A stretch of 5,649 nt of DNA, from NCBI GenBank assembly GCA_021813085.1, contig JAKAMA010000178.1, positions 1 to 5,649 of the forward strand. The letters are read 5' to 3'. Both the position numbers and the translations under genes were made by a program. The notes under the pieces were generated by a model. The model saw only the letters and a program-made list of their open reading frames with translations. It was not told the DNA's origin and did not search any database. Origin of the DNA: Chloroflexota bacterium. Lineage in GTDB: Bacteria; Chloroflexota; Dehalococcoidia; DSTF01; JACRBR01. Below, piece after piece: positions 1 through 5,629 of this stretch (the stretch's first letter is position 1; each line of letters opens with the position of its first letter).

Positions 1-486
1 GCCTCGCAGAACGGCGTGACGACGCAGGCGACGCCGACGTCCACGGCCACAGCGCCGGCGACCGCGACCGGCACGGCCACGAGCACCGCCACCGCGCAGG
101 CGACGGCCACGAGCGCGGCGACCGGCGCGGCGACCGCGAGCGAGACCGCGACGAGCGTCCCTACGGCAACGACGACGCCCGCACCGACGGCCACGAGCAC
201 GCCGGGGGCGGGAGCCTCGCCCACCGCCACGGCGAGCGGCACCCCGACAGCCGGCTGCAACGACGACAGGAAGGACGCCGACGACCAGCACGAGGCCGAC
301 GACGACAGCAAGGACGGCGGCGCCGTCAGCACGCCGCAGCCCGGCGGCACACCCGCTGCGGCGGATCCCTGTGACGTGGAGGAGAAAGACGGGCACGACG
401 ACGGCCACAAGCAGGCGGACACGCACGAGGACACGCACGAGGACGCCCACGACGATGCTGACCACGCATCTGCCGGGAAGGACTGA
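1..486 (+). CDS. C-terminal part of a secreted-type protein with Ala/Thr-rich linker and Asp/His-rich tail (5' end outside window)
   Basis: The frame is open from base 1, so the gene very likely begins upstream. The GTG at 16 has no convincing ribosome binding site and is probably internal. I do not recognise a catalytic domain. Counting from that GTG, residues 1-80 are almost entirely Ala, Thr, Ser and Pro in alternating 'TATAT/TPTAT' style, which in bacteria is typical of extracytoplasmic, often O-glycosylated linkers. Cys81 opens an acidic Asp/Lys segment (about 81-101), a short Pro/Gly linker follows, and Cys119 could pair with Cys81. The tail (120-156) has 15 acidic residues, 6 His and 3 Lys, with repeated T/A-H-E/D-D units, which suggests divalent metal binding or simple charge-based solubility. 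There is no membrane segment or LPxTG sorting signal in the visible part. The gene stops at TGA (484-486) and is followed by a strong hairpin. Function is unknown; the secreted location is inferred from composition. Confidence 0.75.
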   Translation, partial: ASQNGVTTQATPTSTATAPATATGTATSTATAQATATSAATGAATASETATSVPTATTTPAPTATSTPGAGASPTATASGTPTAGCNDDRKDADDQHEADDDSKDGGAVSTPQPGGTPAAADPCDVEEKDGHDDGHKQADTHEDTHEDAHDDADHASAGKD

Positions 487-509
487 CCGGCCCGCGTGAG
501 GCGCTCAGG

Positions 510-539
510 GAGACGGCCCCGGAGAACCGGGGCCGTCTC
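510..539. terminator. Strong hairpin between convergent genes, probable bidirectional terminator
   Basis: There is a perfect 13-bp stem (510-522 with 527-539) around an AGAA loop. It sits 23 bases after the stop of the upstream + gene and 27 bases before the stop of the convergent - gene. No U-tract follows on either side, so this is a GC-rich, U-less type of terminator. Its symmetry means it could serve both genes. The hairpin is seen directly; its terminator role is inferred from position. Confidence 0.6.
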
Positions 540-566
540 TGCCTCCGGCGCCCGCGACGGCGCGCC

Positions 567-1574
567 CTACTTCAGCAGCGCTTCGAGGATCGTCGCCATC
601 TCACGCGCGTCGCGGCCGGGCATGCCGATGAGCGGCAGGTCGACGCCGAGCGCGCGGCGCTCATCGAGGTCTTCCCTGCACCGCTCGAGCGGGCCGACGA
701 CGGCGGTCTGGTCGAGCATGCGGTCGGAGACGCCGGCCGCGGCCGCCTTCGCGTCGCGCGCTTCCCAGCCGGCGCGGATCTGCCGGACCTCATCCTCGAA
801 CCCGTTCCGGACCAGCATCTCGTAGTAGTACGTACCCATGCGGCCGACGTAGAACGCGATCGGCGCGCGCGCCTGCATGCGCACCTGCTCGGCGCTCCCG
901 GCGTCCGTGATCTGCATGACAATGGATGGCGCCACCGTGATGTCGGCACGGGCCTTGCCGGCCTTCCGCGCACCCTGCATGATCGTCGCCACGCCTTCCT
1001 GGATCTTGTCCTTCGGCCAGTAGATGGGGATCCAGCCGTCGGCGATCTCGCCCGTCTGCGCCATGCTCTTCGGCGCGATCGAGGCGATGTAGGTAGGGAT
1101 ATGGTCGCGGGACGTCGGGAACTGCATGGTGAAGCCACGGCCCAGGTGGAAGACCTTACCCTCGTACTGCAGCTTCTCGCGCCGCATGATCATGTCGATG
1201 ATCTGCACGTACTCGCGCAGGCGCGTCGCCGGCCGGTCGAAGGGCACCCCATGCCAGTGCTCGACCACGTTGGCGCCGGAGCTGCCGAGCCCGATCAGCG
1301 CCCGCCCGCCCGAAAGCTCGTCGAGCGTGCCGAACGTCATCGCCAGCACCGCCGGCGTGCGGCTGAACACGTTGACGATGGCCGTGCCGAGCTGGATCTT
1401 CCTCGTCGCCAGCGCGAGTTGCGTCAGCATGCTGAAGGCGTCGCGGCCCCATGCCTCCGCCACCCAGGCGGACTCGACGCCGAGGTCATCGGCGATCTTG
1501 ACGCGCTCAACGAGGTCGGCGCGCTCTGTGGGGCTGCCGGCAACGCCGATCTGGATGCCAAGGCGCTTCGTCAT
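567..1574 (-). CDS. LLM-class (luciferase-like), probably F420-dependent, oxidoreductase
   Basis: The 335-residue product is a cytosolic TIM-barrel oxidoreductase of the bacterial luciferase-like superfamily. Members transfer hydride using F420 or FMN, and the sequence resembles the F420-type branch; the substrate cannot be read. Family hallmarks in order are the first barrel strand (LGIQIG, 5-10), GVESAWVAE (32-40), LGTAIVNVFSRTP (62-74), LDELSGGRALIGLGSSG (84-100), RLREYVQIIDMI (118-129), and PTYIASIAPKS followed by GEIADGWIP (160-183). The C-terminal GPLERCREDL segment (295-304) is also common in the family. The frame stays open upstream to 1919, but that extension lies antisense to nagB. 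The ATG at 1574 gives the usual N-terminus and length and has AGGA about 10 bases upstream. It diverges from nagB with a 91-base gap, where no convincing promoter hexamers were seen. The family call is firm; the cofactor is inferred. Confidence 0.92.
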   Translation of the reverse strand: MTKRLGIQIGVAGSPTERADLVERVKIADDLGVESAWVAEAWGRDAFSMLTQLALATRKIQLGTAIVNVFSRTPAVLAMTFGTLDELSGGRALIGLGSSGANVVEHWHGVPFDRPATRLREYVQIIDMIMRREKLQYEGKVFHLGRGFTMQFPTSRDHIPTYIASIAPKSMAQTGEIADGWIPIYWPKDKIQEGVATIMQGARKAGKARADITVAPSIVMQITDAGSAEQVRMQARAPIAFYVGRMGTYYYEMLVRNGFEDEVRQIRAGWEARDAKAAAAGVSDRMLDQTAVVGPLERCREDLDERRALGVDLPLIGMPGRDAREMATILEALLK

Positions 1575-1665
1575 GAAGAGTGGATCCTTTCGTGCGCGGA
1601 GGCCGAAGGAATGCGCGGCGTCAGCGTAACCGGCGCGCGGGCGGTCGGCCAGCGCTGTTGGTAGC

Positions 1666-2397
1666 ATGGCGGCGATGCGCATCGTGACGGTGGCGGACGA
1701 CGGGACGCTGGCACGGGTGGCGGCGGACCTCATCTGCGCGGTCGTCGGCGCGAAGCCCGACGCCGTGCTGGGGCTGCCGACCGGCGCCACACCGGTCGCG
1801 ACGTACCGCGAGCTGGAGCGGCGTTCGGCGGCGGGCAAGACCGACGTCTCGCGGGCGATGGTGTACGCCATCGACGAGTTCGCCGGCGTCTCACCGGCCA
1901 CGCCGGGCACGAACCACATGTTCTATCGCGCGCACCTGCGCCTGCCGGTGCGGGCGCTCCACGTCCCGGACGCGGTTGCCCCGGAGCCCGAAGCACACAT
2001 TGCTGACTTCGCTGAAGCGGTCCGGCAGGCGGGCGGCTTCGACCTGTGCGTGCTCGGCATCGGGACGAACGGCCACATCGCGTTCAACGAGCCAGGCTCG
2101 GCGCGCGACTCGCGGGCGCGCGTCGTGGACCTCGCCGAGACATCGCGCCAGGCGCACGCGGCGGCGTTCGGCGGCATCGAACGCGTGCCTCGGCAGGGGA
2201 TGACGCTCGGCGTCGCGGACCTGCTGGAAGCGCGCGCGATCGCCGTGCTCGCGACGGGCGCCGGGAAGGCGGAGATCGTGCGCCGCGCCATCGATGGGCC
2301 CATGACGGCGGCGGTGCCGGCGTCGTGGCTCCAGGCGCACGGCGACTGCACATGGCTGCTGGATGCGGCCGCGGCGCGCACGCTGCGGCCAAGATAG
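1666..2397 (+). CDS. nagB: Glucosamine-6-phosphate deaminase
   Basis: This cytosolic enzyme converts glucosamine 6-phosphate to fructose 6-phosphate and ammonia, feeding amino sugars from chitin or peptidoglycan into glycolysis. The 243 residues match the short form of the family (Bacillus-like), lacking the C-terminal extension of the 266-residue E. coli enzyme. Visible motifs are the phosphate-binding LGLPTGATP (35-43), IDEF with catalytic-type Asp70, GIGTNGHIAFNEPGS (131-145) with His137 and Glu142, and Arg161 and Lys201 at positions matching substrate phosphate ligands. Asn135 replaces the Asp of the E. coli DGHIAFNEP motif, a substitution I recall from Gram-positive NagB proteins, so it does not argue against activity. 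An alternative ATG at 1675 (MRIVTVADD) fits the family equally well, and neither start has a good Shine-Dalgarno sequence. No other amino-sugar gene such as nagA is next to it. The related 6-phosphogluconolactonases are less likely, given the GHIAFNEP motif. Confidence 0.93.
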   Translation: MAAMRIVTVADDGTLARVAADLICAVVGAKPDAVLGLPTGATPVATYRELERRSAAGKTDVSRAMVYAIDEFAGVSPATPGTNHMFYRAHLRLPVRALHVPDAVAPEPEAHIADFAEAVRQAGGFDLCVLGIGTNGHIAFNEPGSARDSRARVVDLAETSRQAHAAAFGGIERVPRQGMTLGVADLLEARAIAVLATGAGKAEIVRRAIDGPMTAAVPASWLQAHGDCTWLLDAAAARTLRPR

Positions 2398-2408
2398 GAG
2401 CGATCGAC

Positions 2409-2570
2409 GGACGGCAGACGACAGACGGCACACAACAGACAACCGACAACTGACTACTGACTACTGACTACTGACTACTGACAACCGACAACTGACTACT
2501 GACTACTGACTACTGACTACTGACTACTGACAACCGACAACTGACAACTGACAACTGACAACTGACAACA
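2409..2570. repeat. Heptanucleotide tandem array between convergent genes
   Basis: Nineteen exact-register 7-base units run from 2438 to 2570. They are of three main kinds, GACAACC (C), GACAACT (T) and GACTACT (A), in the order CTAAAA CTAAAAA CTTTT plus a final variant GACAACA. From 2409 to about 2437 four further degenerate units keep the heptad phase (NGACNNC or close to it), so the left edge decays while the right edge is abrupt. The array begins 11 bases after the nagB stop and ends 26 bases before the permease stop. Because 7 is not a multiple of 3, three consecutive GACTACT units place TGA in all + frames and TAG in all - frames, so it cannot encode a long protein through those blocks. 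It has no self-complementary units. Cyanobacterial STRR sequences are a known class of heptamer arrays; any relation is not established. Confidence 0.97.
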
Positions 2571-2596
2571 CATAGCACACCTGCCGTCGGCGCCAA

Positions 2597-3523
2597 TTAG
2601 CGCCGGAGAGCGGGCGCACCCGACGCGCCGCGGCGGCCGCGCACGTGCGCGATCAGCCCGCCTACGTTGCCATTGACCATCGCCAGCGCGAGGAGGATCA
2701 GGGCGAGGCCGACGATCAACCCGTAGCCGATGTGCTCGCCCAGTGCCCACCAGCCCAGCACAGTCGCCACAACCGGGATCACGTACGTGACGAGCGCAAC
2801 CTGCGTGGCGCTGACGCGCTGCACGAGCGCGAAGAAGATGATGTAGGCGAACGCGGAGCAGAGCAGTCCCAGCGCGACCCACGACATGGCAGCACCGGCG
2901 GACGCGTGCAGGTGCGGCGCACGATCGACGAGGAGTGCCAGGGGCGCGGCGACGAGCGCACCCGCAACGAGCTGGCCGGCAGCGGACCCAACGGGGTCGC
3001 CATCGCGGACGCGGGCACGCGCGACGACCGTCGAGAACGCGTACGACGCCGAGGCGGCGATAACGGCGAACTCGGCGAGCTTGCTCGCGCTCGCCAGGTC
3101 GCCGACCGTCGGGCTGACGATGATGAACGCGCCGGCGAAGCCGACCGCGAGGCCGGCGGTGCGGCCGGCGCTCAGCCGCTCCTGGCGGAGCGACAGGGCG
3201 ATCAGGAACGTGAAGAGCGGCATCGTCGCGTTCAGCGTACCGGCGAGGGCGCTCGCGATCCGTTCTTCAGACCAGGAGACGAGCGCGAACGGCAGCACGT
3301 TGTTCGTCACGCCGAGGAGCAGCAGCACCGGCCACGCCGCGCGCGGCGGAAAGGCCCGGCCGGTCGCCCGCAGCAGCACGAGGAGCGCGACCGCGGCGAG
3401 GATCAGGCGCCCGGCGACGAGCGTCATCGGCGGGACATCGCGCACGGCGACGCGGATGAACAGGAACGCCGACCCCCAGATCACGCCCAGGAGCAGGAGC
3501 AGCGCGAGATCGCGGGACTTCAT
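2597..3523 (-). CDS. EamA/DMT-superfamily permease, ten-helix metabolite exporter
   Basis: This is an inner-membrane transporter of the drug/metabolite transporter superfamily, made of two EamA repeats of five helices each. The 308 residues show hydrophobic segments at about 5-24, 33-52, 64-82, 89-111, 121-138, 147-167, 180-199, 211-231, 239-259 and 266-283, which matches the family length and topology. Hallmarks are GVIWGSAF (13-20) in helix 1, the Pro-Pro and Arg39 of helix 2, LNATMPLFTF (97-106) in helix 4, and the second-repeat counterpart with TYVIPVVATVLGWWALGE (246-263). The tail is Arg-rich and probably cytoplasmic. Substrates (amino acids, other metabolites or toxins) cannot be predicted. 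The ATG at 3523 is supported by GGGAGG three bases upstream, and that site is contributed by a palindromic repeat. The gene diverges from thiE and converges on nagB. Family assignment is firm; specificity is unknown. Confidence 0.93.
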   Translation of the reverse strand: MKSRDLALLLLLGVIWGSAFLFIRVAVRDVPPMTLVAGRLILAAVALLVLLRATGRAFPPRAAWPVLLLLGVTNNVLPFALVSWSEERIASALAGTLNATMPLFTFLIALSLRQERLSAGRTAGLAVGFAGAFIIVSPTVGDLASASKLAEFAVIAASASYAFSTVVARARVRDGDPVGSAAGQLVAGALVAAPLALLVDRAPHLHASAGAAMSWVALGLLCSAFAYIIFFALVQRVSATQVALVTYVIPVVATVLGWWALGEHIGYGLIVGLALILLALAMVNGNVGGLIAHVRGRRGASGAPALRR

Positions 3524-3527
3524 GCGC

Positions 3528-3567
3528 CTCCCGGACGGCCAGACGGCTCGTCCGAGGCCGTATGGCC
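3528..3567. repeat. Palindromic element, copy 1, at the permease 5' end
   Basis: This 40-base sequence is repeated in inverted orientation at 3764-3803 with 39 of 40 bases identical; the one difference is at 3562 versus 3769. In this copy the right side of the palindrome is altered. Bases 3537-3547 still pair with 3557-3567 (one mismatch), and an alternative perfect 8-bp stem with a GTAT loop spans 3552-3571. On the - strand the element end provides the GGGAGG Shine-Dalgarno sequence of the permease, so the hairpin lies in its untranslated leader. Confidence 0.85.
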
Positions 3568-3702
3568 TCGGTGGGGTGGTTGCTTGCGTCGTGTCATCAT
3601 TGTGCGCGGGGACGCGGCCGGGCGCACCTGCCGCCCCCGGGAGGCCGTCTCCGCGCCAGAAGTGTGTGCGGTCGGCGGCAGACAGCCGCGACGAGGTATG
3701 CG

Positions 3703-4359
3703 TTGCAGCACCGGCGGATCCGAGGCCTGTACGTGATCATCGACCCCGACGCCTGCTCCGGACGGCCACACGGCCTCGGACGAGCCGTCTGGCCGTCCGG
3801 GAGCGCGGCCGAGGTCGCGAGGATGGCGCTCGACGGCGGCGCACAGGTCGTGCAATGGCGCGACAAACGGCGCGACAAGGGCGACCAGCTCGACGATGCG
3901 CGGGCGATCGGCGCCCTGTGCAGGGCGCGCGGCGCGACGTTCATCGTCAACGACCACGCGGACCTGGCGCTGGCGGCCGGTGCCGACGGCGTACACCTCG
4001 GGCAGCACGATCTGCCGGTCGCGGCCGTGCGGCCGATCGTGGGCTCGATGATGATCGGCGTGTCGACGAACACCGTCGAGGAGGCACGTCGCGCGGAGGC
4101 GGCGGGCGCCGAGTACGTGGCGGTGGGCGCCGTCTTCCCCACGCGCTCGAAGGTCGTGACGCGGGCGGCGAGCCTCGAGCGGTTGCGTGAGGTGCGGGCG
4201 GCCGTGCGGGTCCCCGTCGTGGCGATCGGCGGCATCGACGCGTCGAACATCGGCCGCGTGGTCGAGGCGGGCGCGGACGCGGCGGCCGTGATCAGCGCGG
4301 TGTGCGGCGCGGCGTCGCCGGAGCGCGCAGCGAGGGAGCTGGCGGCCGCCTTTCGCTGA
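3703..4359 (+). CDS. thiE: Thiamine-phosphate synthase with an in-frame palindromic-element insertion
   Basis: This cytosolic TIM-barrel enzyme joins HMP pyrophosphate and thiazole phosphate (HET-P) to make thiamine monophosphate, the coupling step of vitamin B1 synthesis. In the 218-residue product the motifs run LYVIIDPD (9-16, strand 1), VVQWRDK (49-55, the pyrophosphate-binding Q-x-R-x-K), IVNDHADLAL (81-90), DGVHLGQHDLP (95-105), GVST (119-122), VGAVFPTRSK (141-150, with Ser149 where Thr is common), VAIGGI and VISA. Residues 19-33 are encoded by a palindrome and look like extra material between strand 1 and helix 1. The TTG start is chosen because GAGG lies 6 bases upstream and the strand begins 8 residues later; a GTG at 3664 or ATG at 3562 would add sequence unlike the family. 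No TPP riboswitch motif was found upstream. It diverges from the permease gene. Function is well supported; effect of the insertion on activity is unknown. Confidence 0.9.
   Translation: MQHRRIRGLYVIIDPDACSGRPHGLGRAVWPSGSAAEVARMALDGGAQVVQWRDKRRDKGDQLDDARAIGALCRARGATFIVNDHADLALAAGADGVHLGQHDLPVAAVRPIVGSMMIGVSTNTVEEARRAEAAGAEYVAVGAVFPTRSKVVTRAASLERLREVRAAVRVPVVAIGGIDASNIGRVVEAGADAAAVISAVCGAASPERAARELAAAFR
3758..3803. repeat. Palindromic element, copy 2, inside thiE
   Basis: Bases 3764-3803 are the inverted counterpart of 3528-3567. Within it 3758-3800 is a near-complete palindrome: 3758-3774 pairs with 3784-3800 over 17 positions with one mismatch (3769/3789), and inner bases can extend the stem with one bulge to a short GGAC loop. 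It is read in the thiE frame as residues Ser19 to Gly33 (S-G-R-P-H-G-L-G-R-A-V-W-P-S-G) without any stop codon. It would form a strong mRNA hairpin about 55 bases after the thiE start codon. Confidence 0.85.
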
Positions 4360-4377
4360 TGCCGTGTGCAGCGGATC

Positions 4378-4397
4378 GGGCGCGGCAAGCGGCGCCC
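4378..4397. terminator. Weak hairpin in the thiE/GNAT convergent gap
   Basis: A perfect 6-bp stem GGGCGC/GCGCCC (4378-4383 with 4392-4397) encloses an 8-base loop in the 38-base gap between two convergent stop codons. There is no U-tract. It may stop transcription in both directions, but in DNA this GC-rich such a stem can occur by chance. Confidence 0.3.
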
Positions 4398-4949
4398 CTA
4401 CCCCGTCGGCGGGCCGTGGAGCGCGTAGAACTCGTCGCGCAGGACGGCCATGCGGATCACGTCGTGGTAGCGGCCGTCACGAAAAACGTCGTCGCGCAGG
4501 CGGCCCTCCTCGACGAAACCGCACGCGCGATACGAGGCTTGCGCGCGCTCGTTGTAGTCGTACACGCTGAGCGCGACGCGATGCAGGTTCATCTCGCCGA
4601 ACGCGAAGTGCAGGAGCGTCTTCATCGCGTCCGTGCCGTACCCGTGCGACCAGCAGTCCCGCTCGCCGAGCATGATGCCCGCGAGCGCCTTGCGGTCCTC
4701 CGGCGAGACGTCGAACAGGTTGCAGTTGCCGATGTGCCGCCCCTCCTTCGTCTCGATGGCAAAGGACACGCGCCCGAACGCCAGCGGCTTCGACGTGAGC
4801 TCGCGCAACCACGCCTCCTCCGCCGCCATCGACATCTGGTAGCGCAGCGTGAGGAAGCGTGTCACCTCGCGGTCGTTGACCCAGCGCGCGTTGCGCTCGA
4901 GGTCGGACATCTCGGGCGCCCGCAGGTTGACGAGTTCGCCCTCGAGCAT
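4398..4949 (-). CDS. GNAT-family N-acetyltransferase, RimJ/RimL-like
   Basis: This cytosolic acetyltransferase moves an acetyl group from acetyl-CoA to an amine; whether the target is a protein N-terminus, a polyamine or a small molecule cannot be read. The 183 residues fit the RimJ/RimL/SpeG-like branch. The N-terminal LVNLRAPEMSDLE (6-18) is the usual first strand and helix, IMLGERDCWSHGYGTDAM (92-109) carries the acetyl-CoA pyrophosphate loop (G-Y-G), and NLHRVALSVYDYNERAQ (121-137) followed by SYRACGFVEEG (139-149) is the conserved C-terminal part, with Tyr140 a candidate general acid. An in-frame ATG at 4997 would add 16 residues, but the ATG at 4949 has GGAGG five bases upstream and starts where the family does. 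It faces thiE tail to tail and has its own promoter near 5070-5100 with a leader of roughly 110 bases. Family is firm, substrate unknown. Confidence 0.9.
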   Translation of the reverse strand: MLEGELVNLRAPEMSDLERNARWVNDREVTRFLTLRYQMSMAAEEAWLRELTSKPLAFGRVSFAIETKEGRHIGNCNLFDVSPEDRKALAGIMLGERDCWSHGYGTDAMKTLLHFAFGEMNLHRVALSVYDYNERAQASYRACGFVEEGRLRDDVFRDGRYHDVIRMAVLRDEFYALHGPPTG

Positions 4950-5063
4950 GGTTGCCTCCGATGATGCACACGCTCGGCGGCAAGGATCGTCCGGCAACCG
5001 AGAAGCCCACCGCTCGGGTGGGCCTGTCCTGCGTCGTGTGCGCGCCGGCGTGCCGCCGGGTCG
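4950..5063 (-). promoter_or_regulatory. Structured 5' leader of the GNAT gene, possible cis-regulatory RNA
   Basis: If transcription starts about 7 bases after the -10 box, the leader is near 114 bases. It holds a 6-bp hairpin (5045-5050 with 5054-5059), a perfect 7-bp hairpin (5005-5011 with 5017-5023, five-base loop), and a 7-bp pairing between 4993-4999 and 4950-4956. The last pairing lies directly before the ATG and covers two bases of the GGAGG ribosome binding site. Four loop bases of the second hairpin (CGAG) could also pair with CTCG just downstream, giving a small pseudoknot. The pairings are seen; a regulatory role is inference. No known riboswitch consensus was recognised. Confidence 0.3.
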
Positions 5064-5069
5064 TCGCGT

Positions 5070-5100
5070 AGTATACCGCCCGGCGCCCCCGGGGGAGCAA
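5070..5100 (-). promoter_or_regulatory. Candidate housekeeping promoter for the GNAT gene
   Basis: Reading the - strand, TTGCTC (5100-5095) and TATACT (5075-5070) resemble -35 and -10 hexamers of the main sigma factor, separated by 19 bases, slightly longer than the usual 17. TATACT is conspicuous as an AT-rich island in very GC-rich surroundings. The rest of the 326-base interval 4950-5275 holds only the GNAT leader and a hairpin near 5224-5244; I see no convincing gene in it. Confidence 0.45.
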
Positions 5101-5223
5101 CCGCGCGACGGTCGCTGTGGGCCAGCGCGTGATCGCCCGCAGTCCCGGCAGCCACCGATCCCGGAATGCAGCGAAGGCCCAGAACTCCCTCATCTGAAAC
5201 CACGAGAGCAGACTCGGTCGGCT

Positions 5224-5244
5224 GCGCCCTCCGCCTGAGGGCGC
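5224..5244 (-). terminator. Hairpin downstream of the small barrel protein gene
   Basis: A perfect 8-bp stem (5224-5231 with 5237-5244) with a five-base loop lies 32 bases past the stop codon of the upstream - gene. There is no U-tract. A competing stem GGGCG/CGCCC (5239-5243 with 5247-5251) shares bases with it. Its position suggests transcript termination or 3'-end protection for that gene. Confidence 0.4.
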
Positions 5245-5275
5245 TACGCCCGGAGGTCACCTGGCCTGCGAGATC

Positions 5276-5575
5276 TCATTCGACCTCGCGGAACACCGAG
5301 TACGTCAACGTGCCGTCGACGAACTCCATACCTGAGGCCGCCTCCGCGTAACCAGGATCCCCGAGCGTGCGGGCTTCGTGCTCCTCGTAGGCGGCCAGGT
5401 CTTCATAGCGGTAGACGAGGCGGATCGAGTTCATCGGACCGGAGAGCCCCTGGAGGGCCCTTGGCACGGCGTAGCCGTGGTCCCGGGCGTATGCCAGGTA
5501 GCGCTCCAGCCCTTCGGCGAAGGCAATGAGGCGTCCCTGGGTGACACGCCCGTCGACGTGGATCTCGACGGTCAT
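5276..5575 (-). CDS. Small NIPSNAP-like / dimeric alpha-beta barrel protein
   Basis: The 99-residue product has no signal peptide or membrane segment. Its layout suggests the dimeric alpha-beta barrel (ferredoxin-like) fold: a strand at 2-7, an amphipathic helix at 13-32 (GRLIAFAEGLERYLAYARDH), a strand NSIRLVYRY (49-57), a second helix EDLAAYEEHEARTLGDPGY (58-76), and a final strand with TYSVFREV (91-98). A strand ending in R-Y-E-D-L-A, then an E-x-x-E helix and D-P-x-Y, is typical of NIPSNAP-family and related antibiotic-biosynthesis-monooxygenase-like proteins. These are mostly of unknown function; some bind small molecules or act in oxidative reactions. The ATG at 5575 has GAGGAG four bases upstream, which fixes the start. 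It lies upstream of the GNAT gene on the same strand, but more than 300 bases and a separate promoter argue against one operon. The family call rests on fold-level pattern only. Confidence 0.75.
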   Translation of the reverse strand: MTVEIHVDGRVTQGRLIAFAEGLERYLAYARDHGYAVPRALQGLSGPMNSIRLVYRYEDLAAYEEHEARTLGDPGYAEAASGMEFVDGTLTYSVFREVE

Positions 5576-5629
5576 AGTGCTCCTCTCAGCTCGGGACGAG
5601 CCTACGACCGGGGCCGAGGGAATGGTGGC

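Noticed and set aside
1575..1919. N-terminal extension of the LLM oxidoreductase frame to an ATG at 1919
   Set aside because: The extra 115 residues lie antisense to the well-supported nagB gene and resemble nothing in the family; the ATG at 1574 gives the normal N-terminus and length.
2438..2570. CRISPR array
   Set aside because: Units are 7 bases and directly tandem with no unique spacers; this is a simple satellite-type array.
2517..2882. - strand frame ending in Q-L-S-V-V-S repeats
   Set aside because: The repeated peptide is only the translation of the heptamer array, and the rest is out of frame with the permease.
3568..3702. TPP riboswitch upstream of thiE
   Set aside because: The conserved CTGAGA and the ACCTGATCTGG-type elements of the THI box are absent.
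3562..3702. ATG 3562 or GTG 3664 as the thiE start
   Set aside because: They add 47 or 13 residues unlike the family; the ATG lies within the palindromic element, and neither has a good ribosome binding site, unlike TTG 3703.
2645..3736. Long + strand open frame of 363 codons
   Set aside because: It is antisense to the ten-helix permease, its product is very Arg/Glu/Gly-rich with no recognisable domain, and such frames are expected opposite hydrophobic GC-rich genes.
2886..4190. Long + strand open frame of 434 codons covering the permease antisense and thiE in another frame
   Set aside because: Ala/Arg/Ser-rich shadow of two real genes, without domain or ribosome binding site.
4950..4997. 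ATG at 4997 as the GNAT start
   Set aside because: The ATG at 4949 has GGAGG at good spacing and matches the family N-terminus; the extra residues overlap the structured leader.
4477..5193. - strand frame of 238 codons across the GNAT gene and its leader
   Set aside because: It overlaps the GNAT gene out of frame, has no ribosome binding site, and the candidate promoter lies inside it. Its first 40 or so residues are not recognisable.
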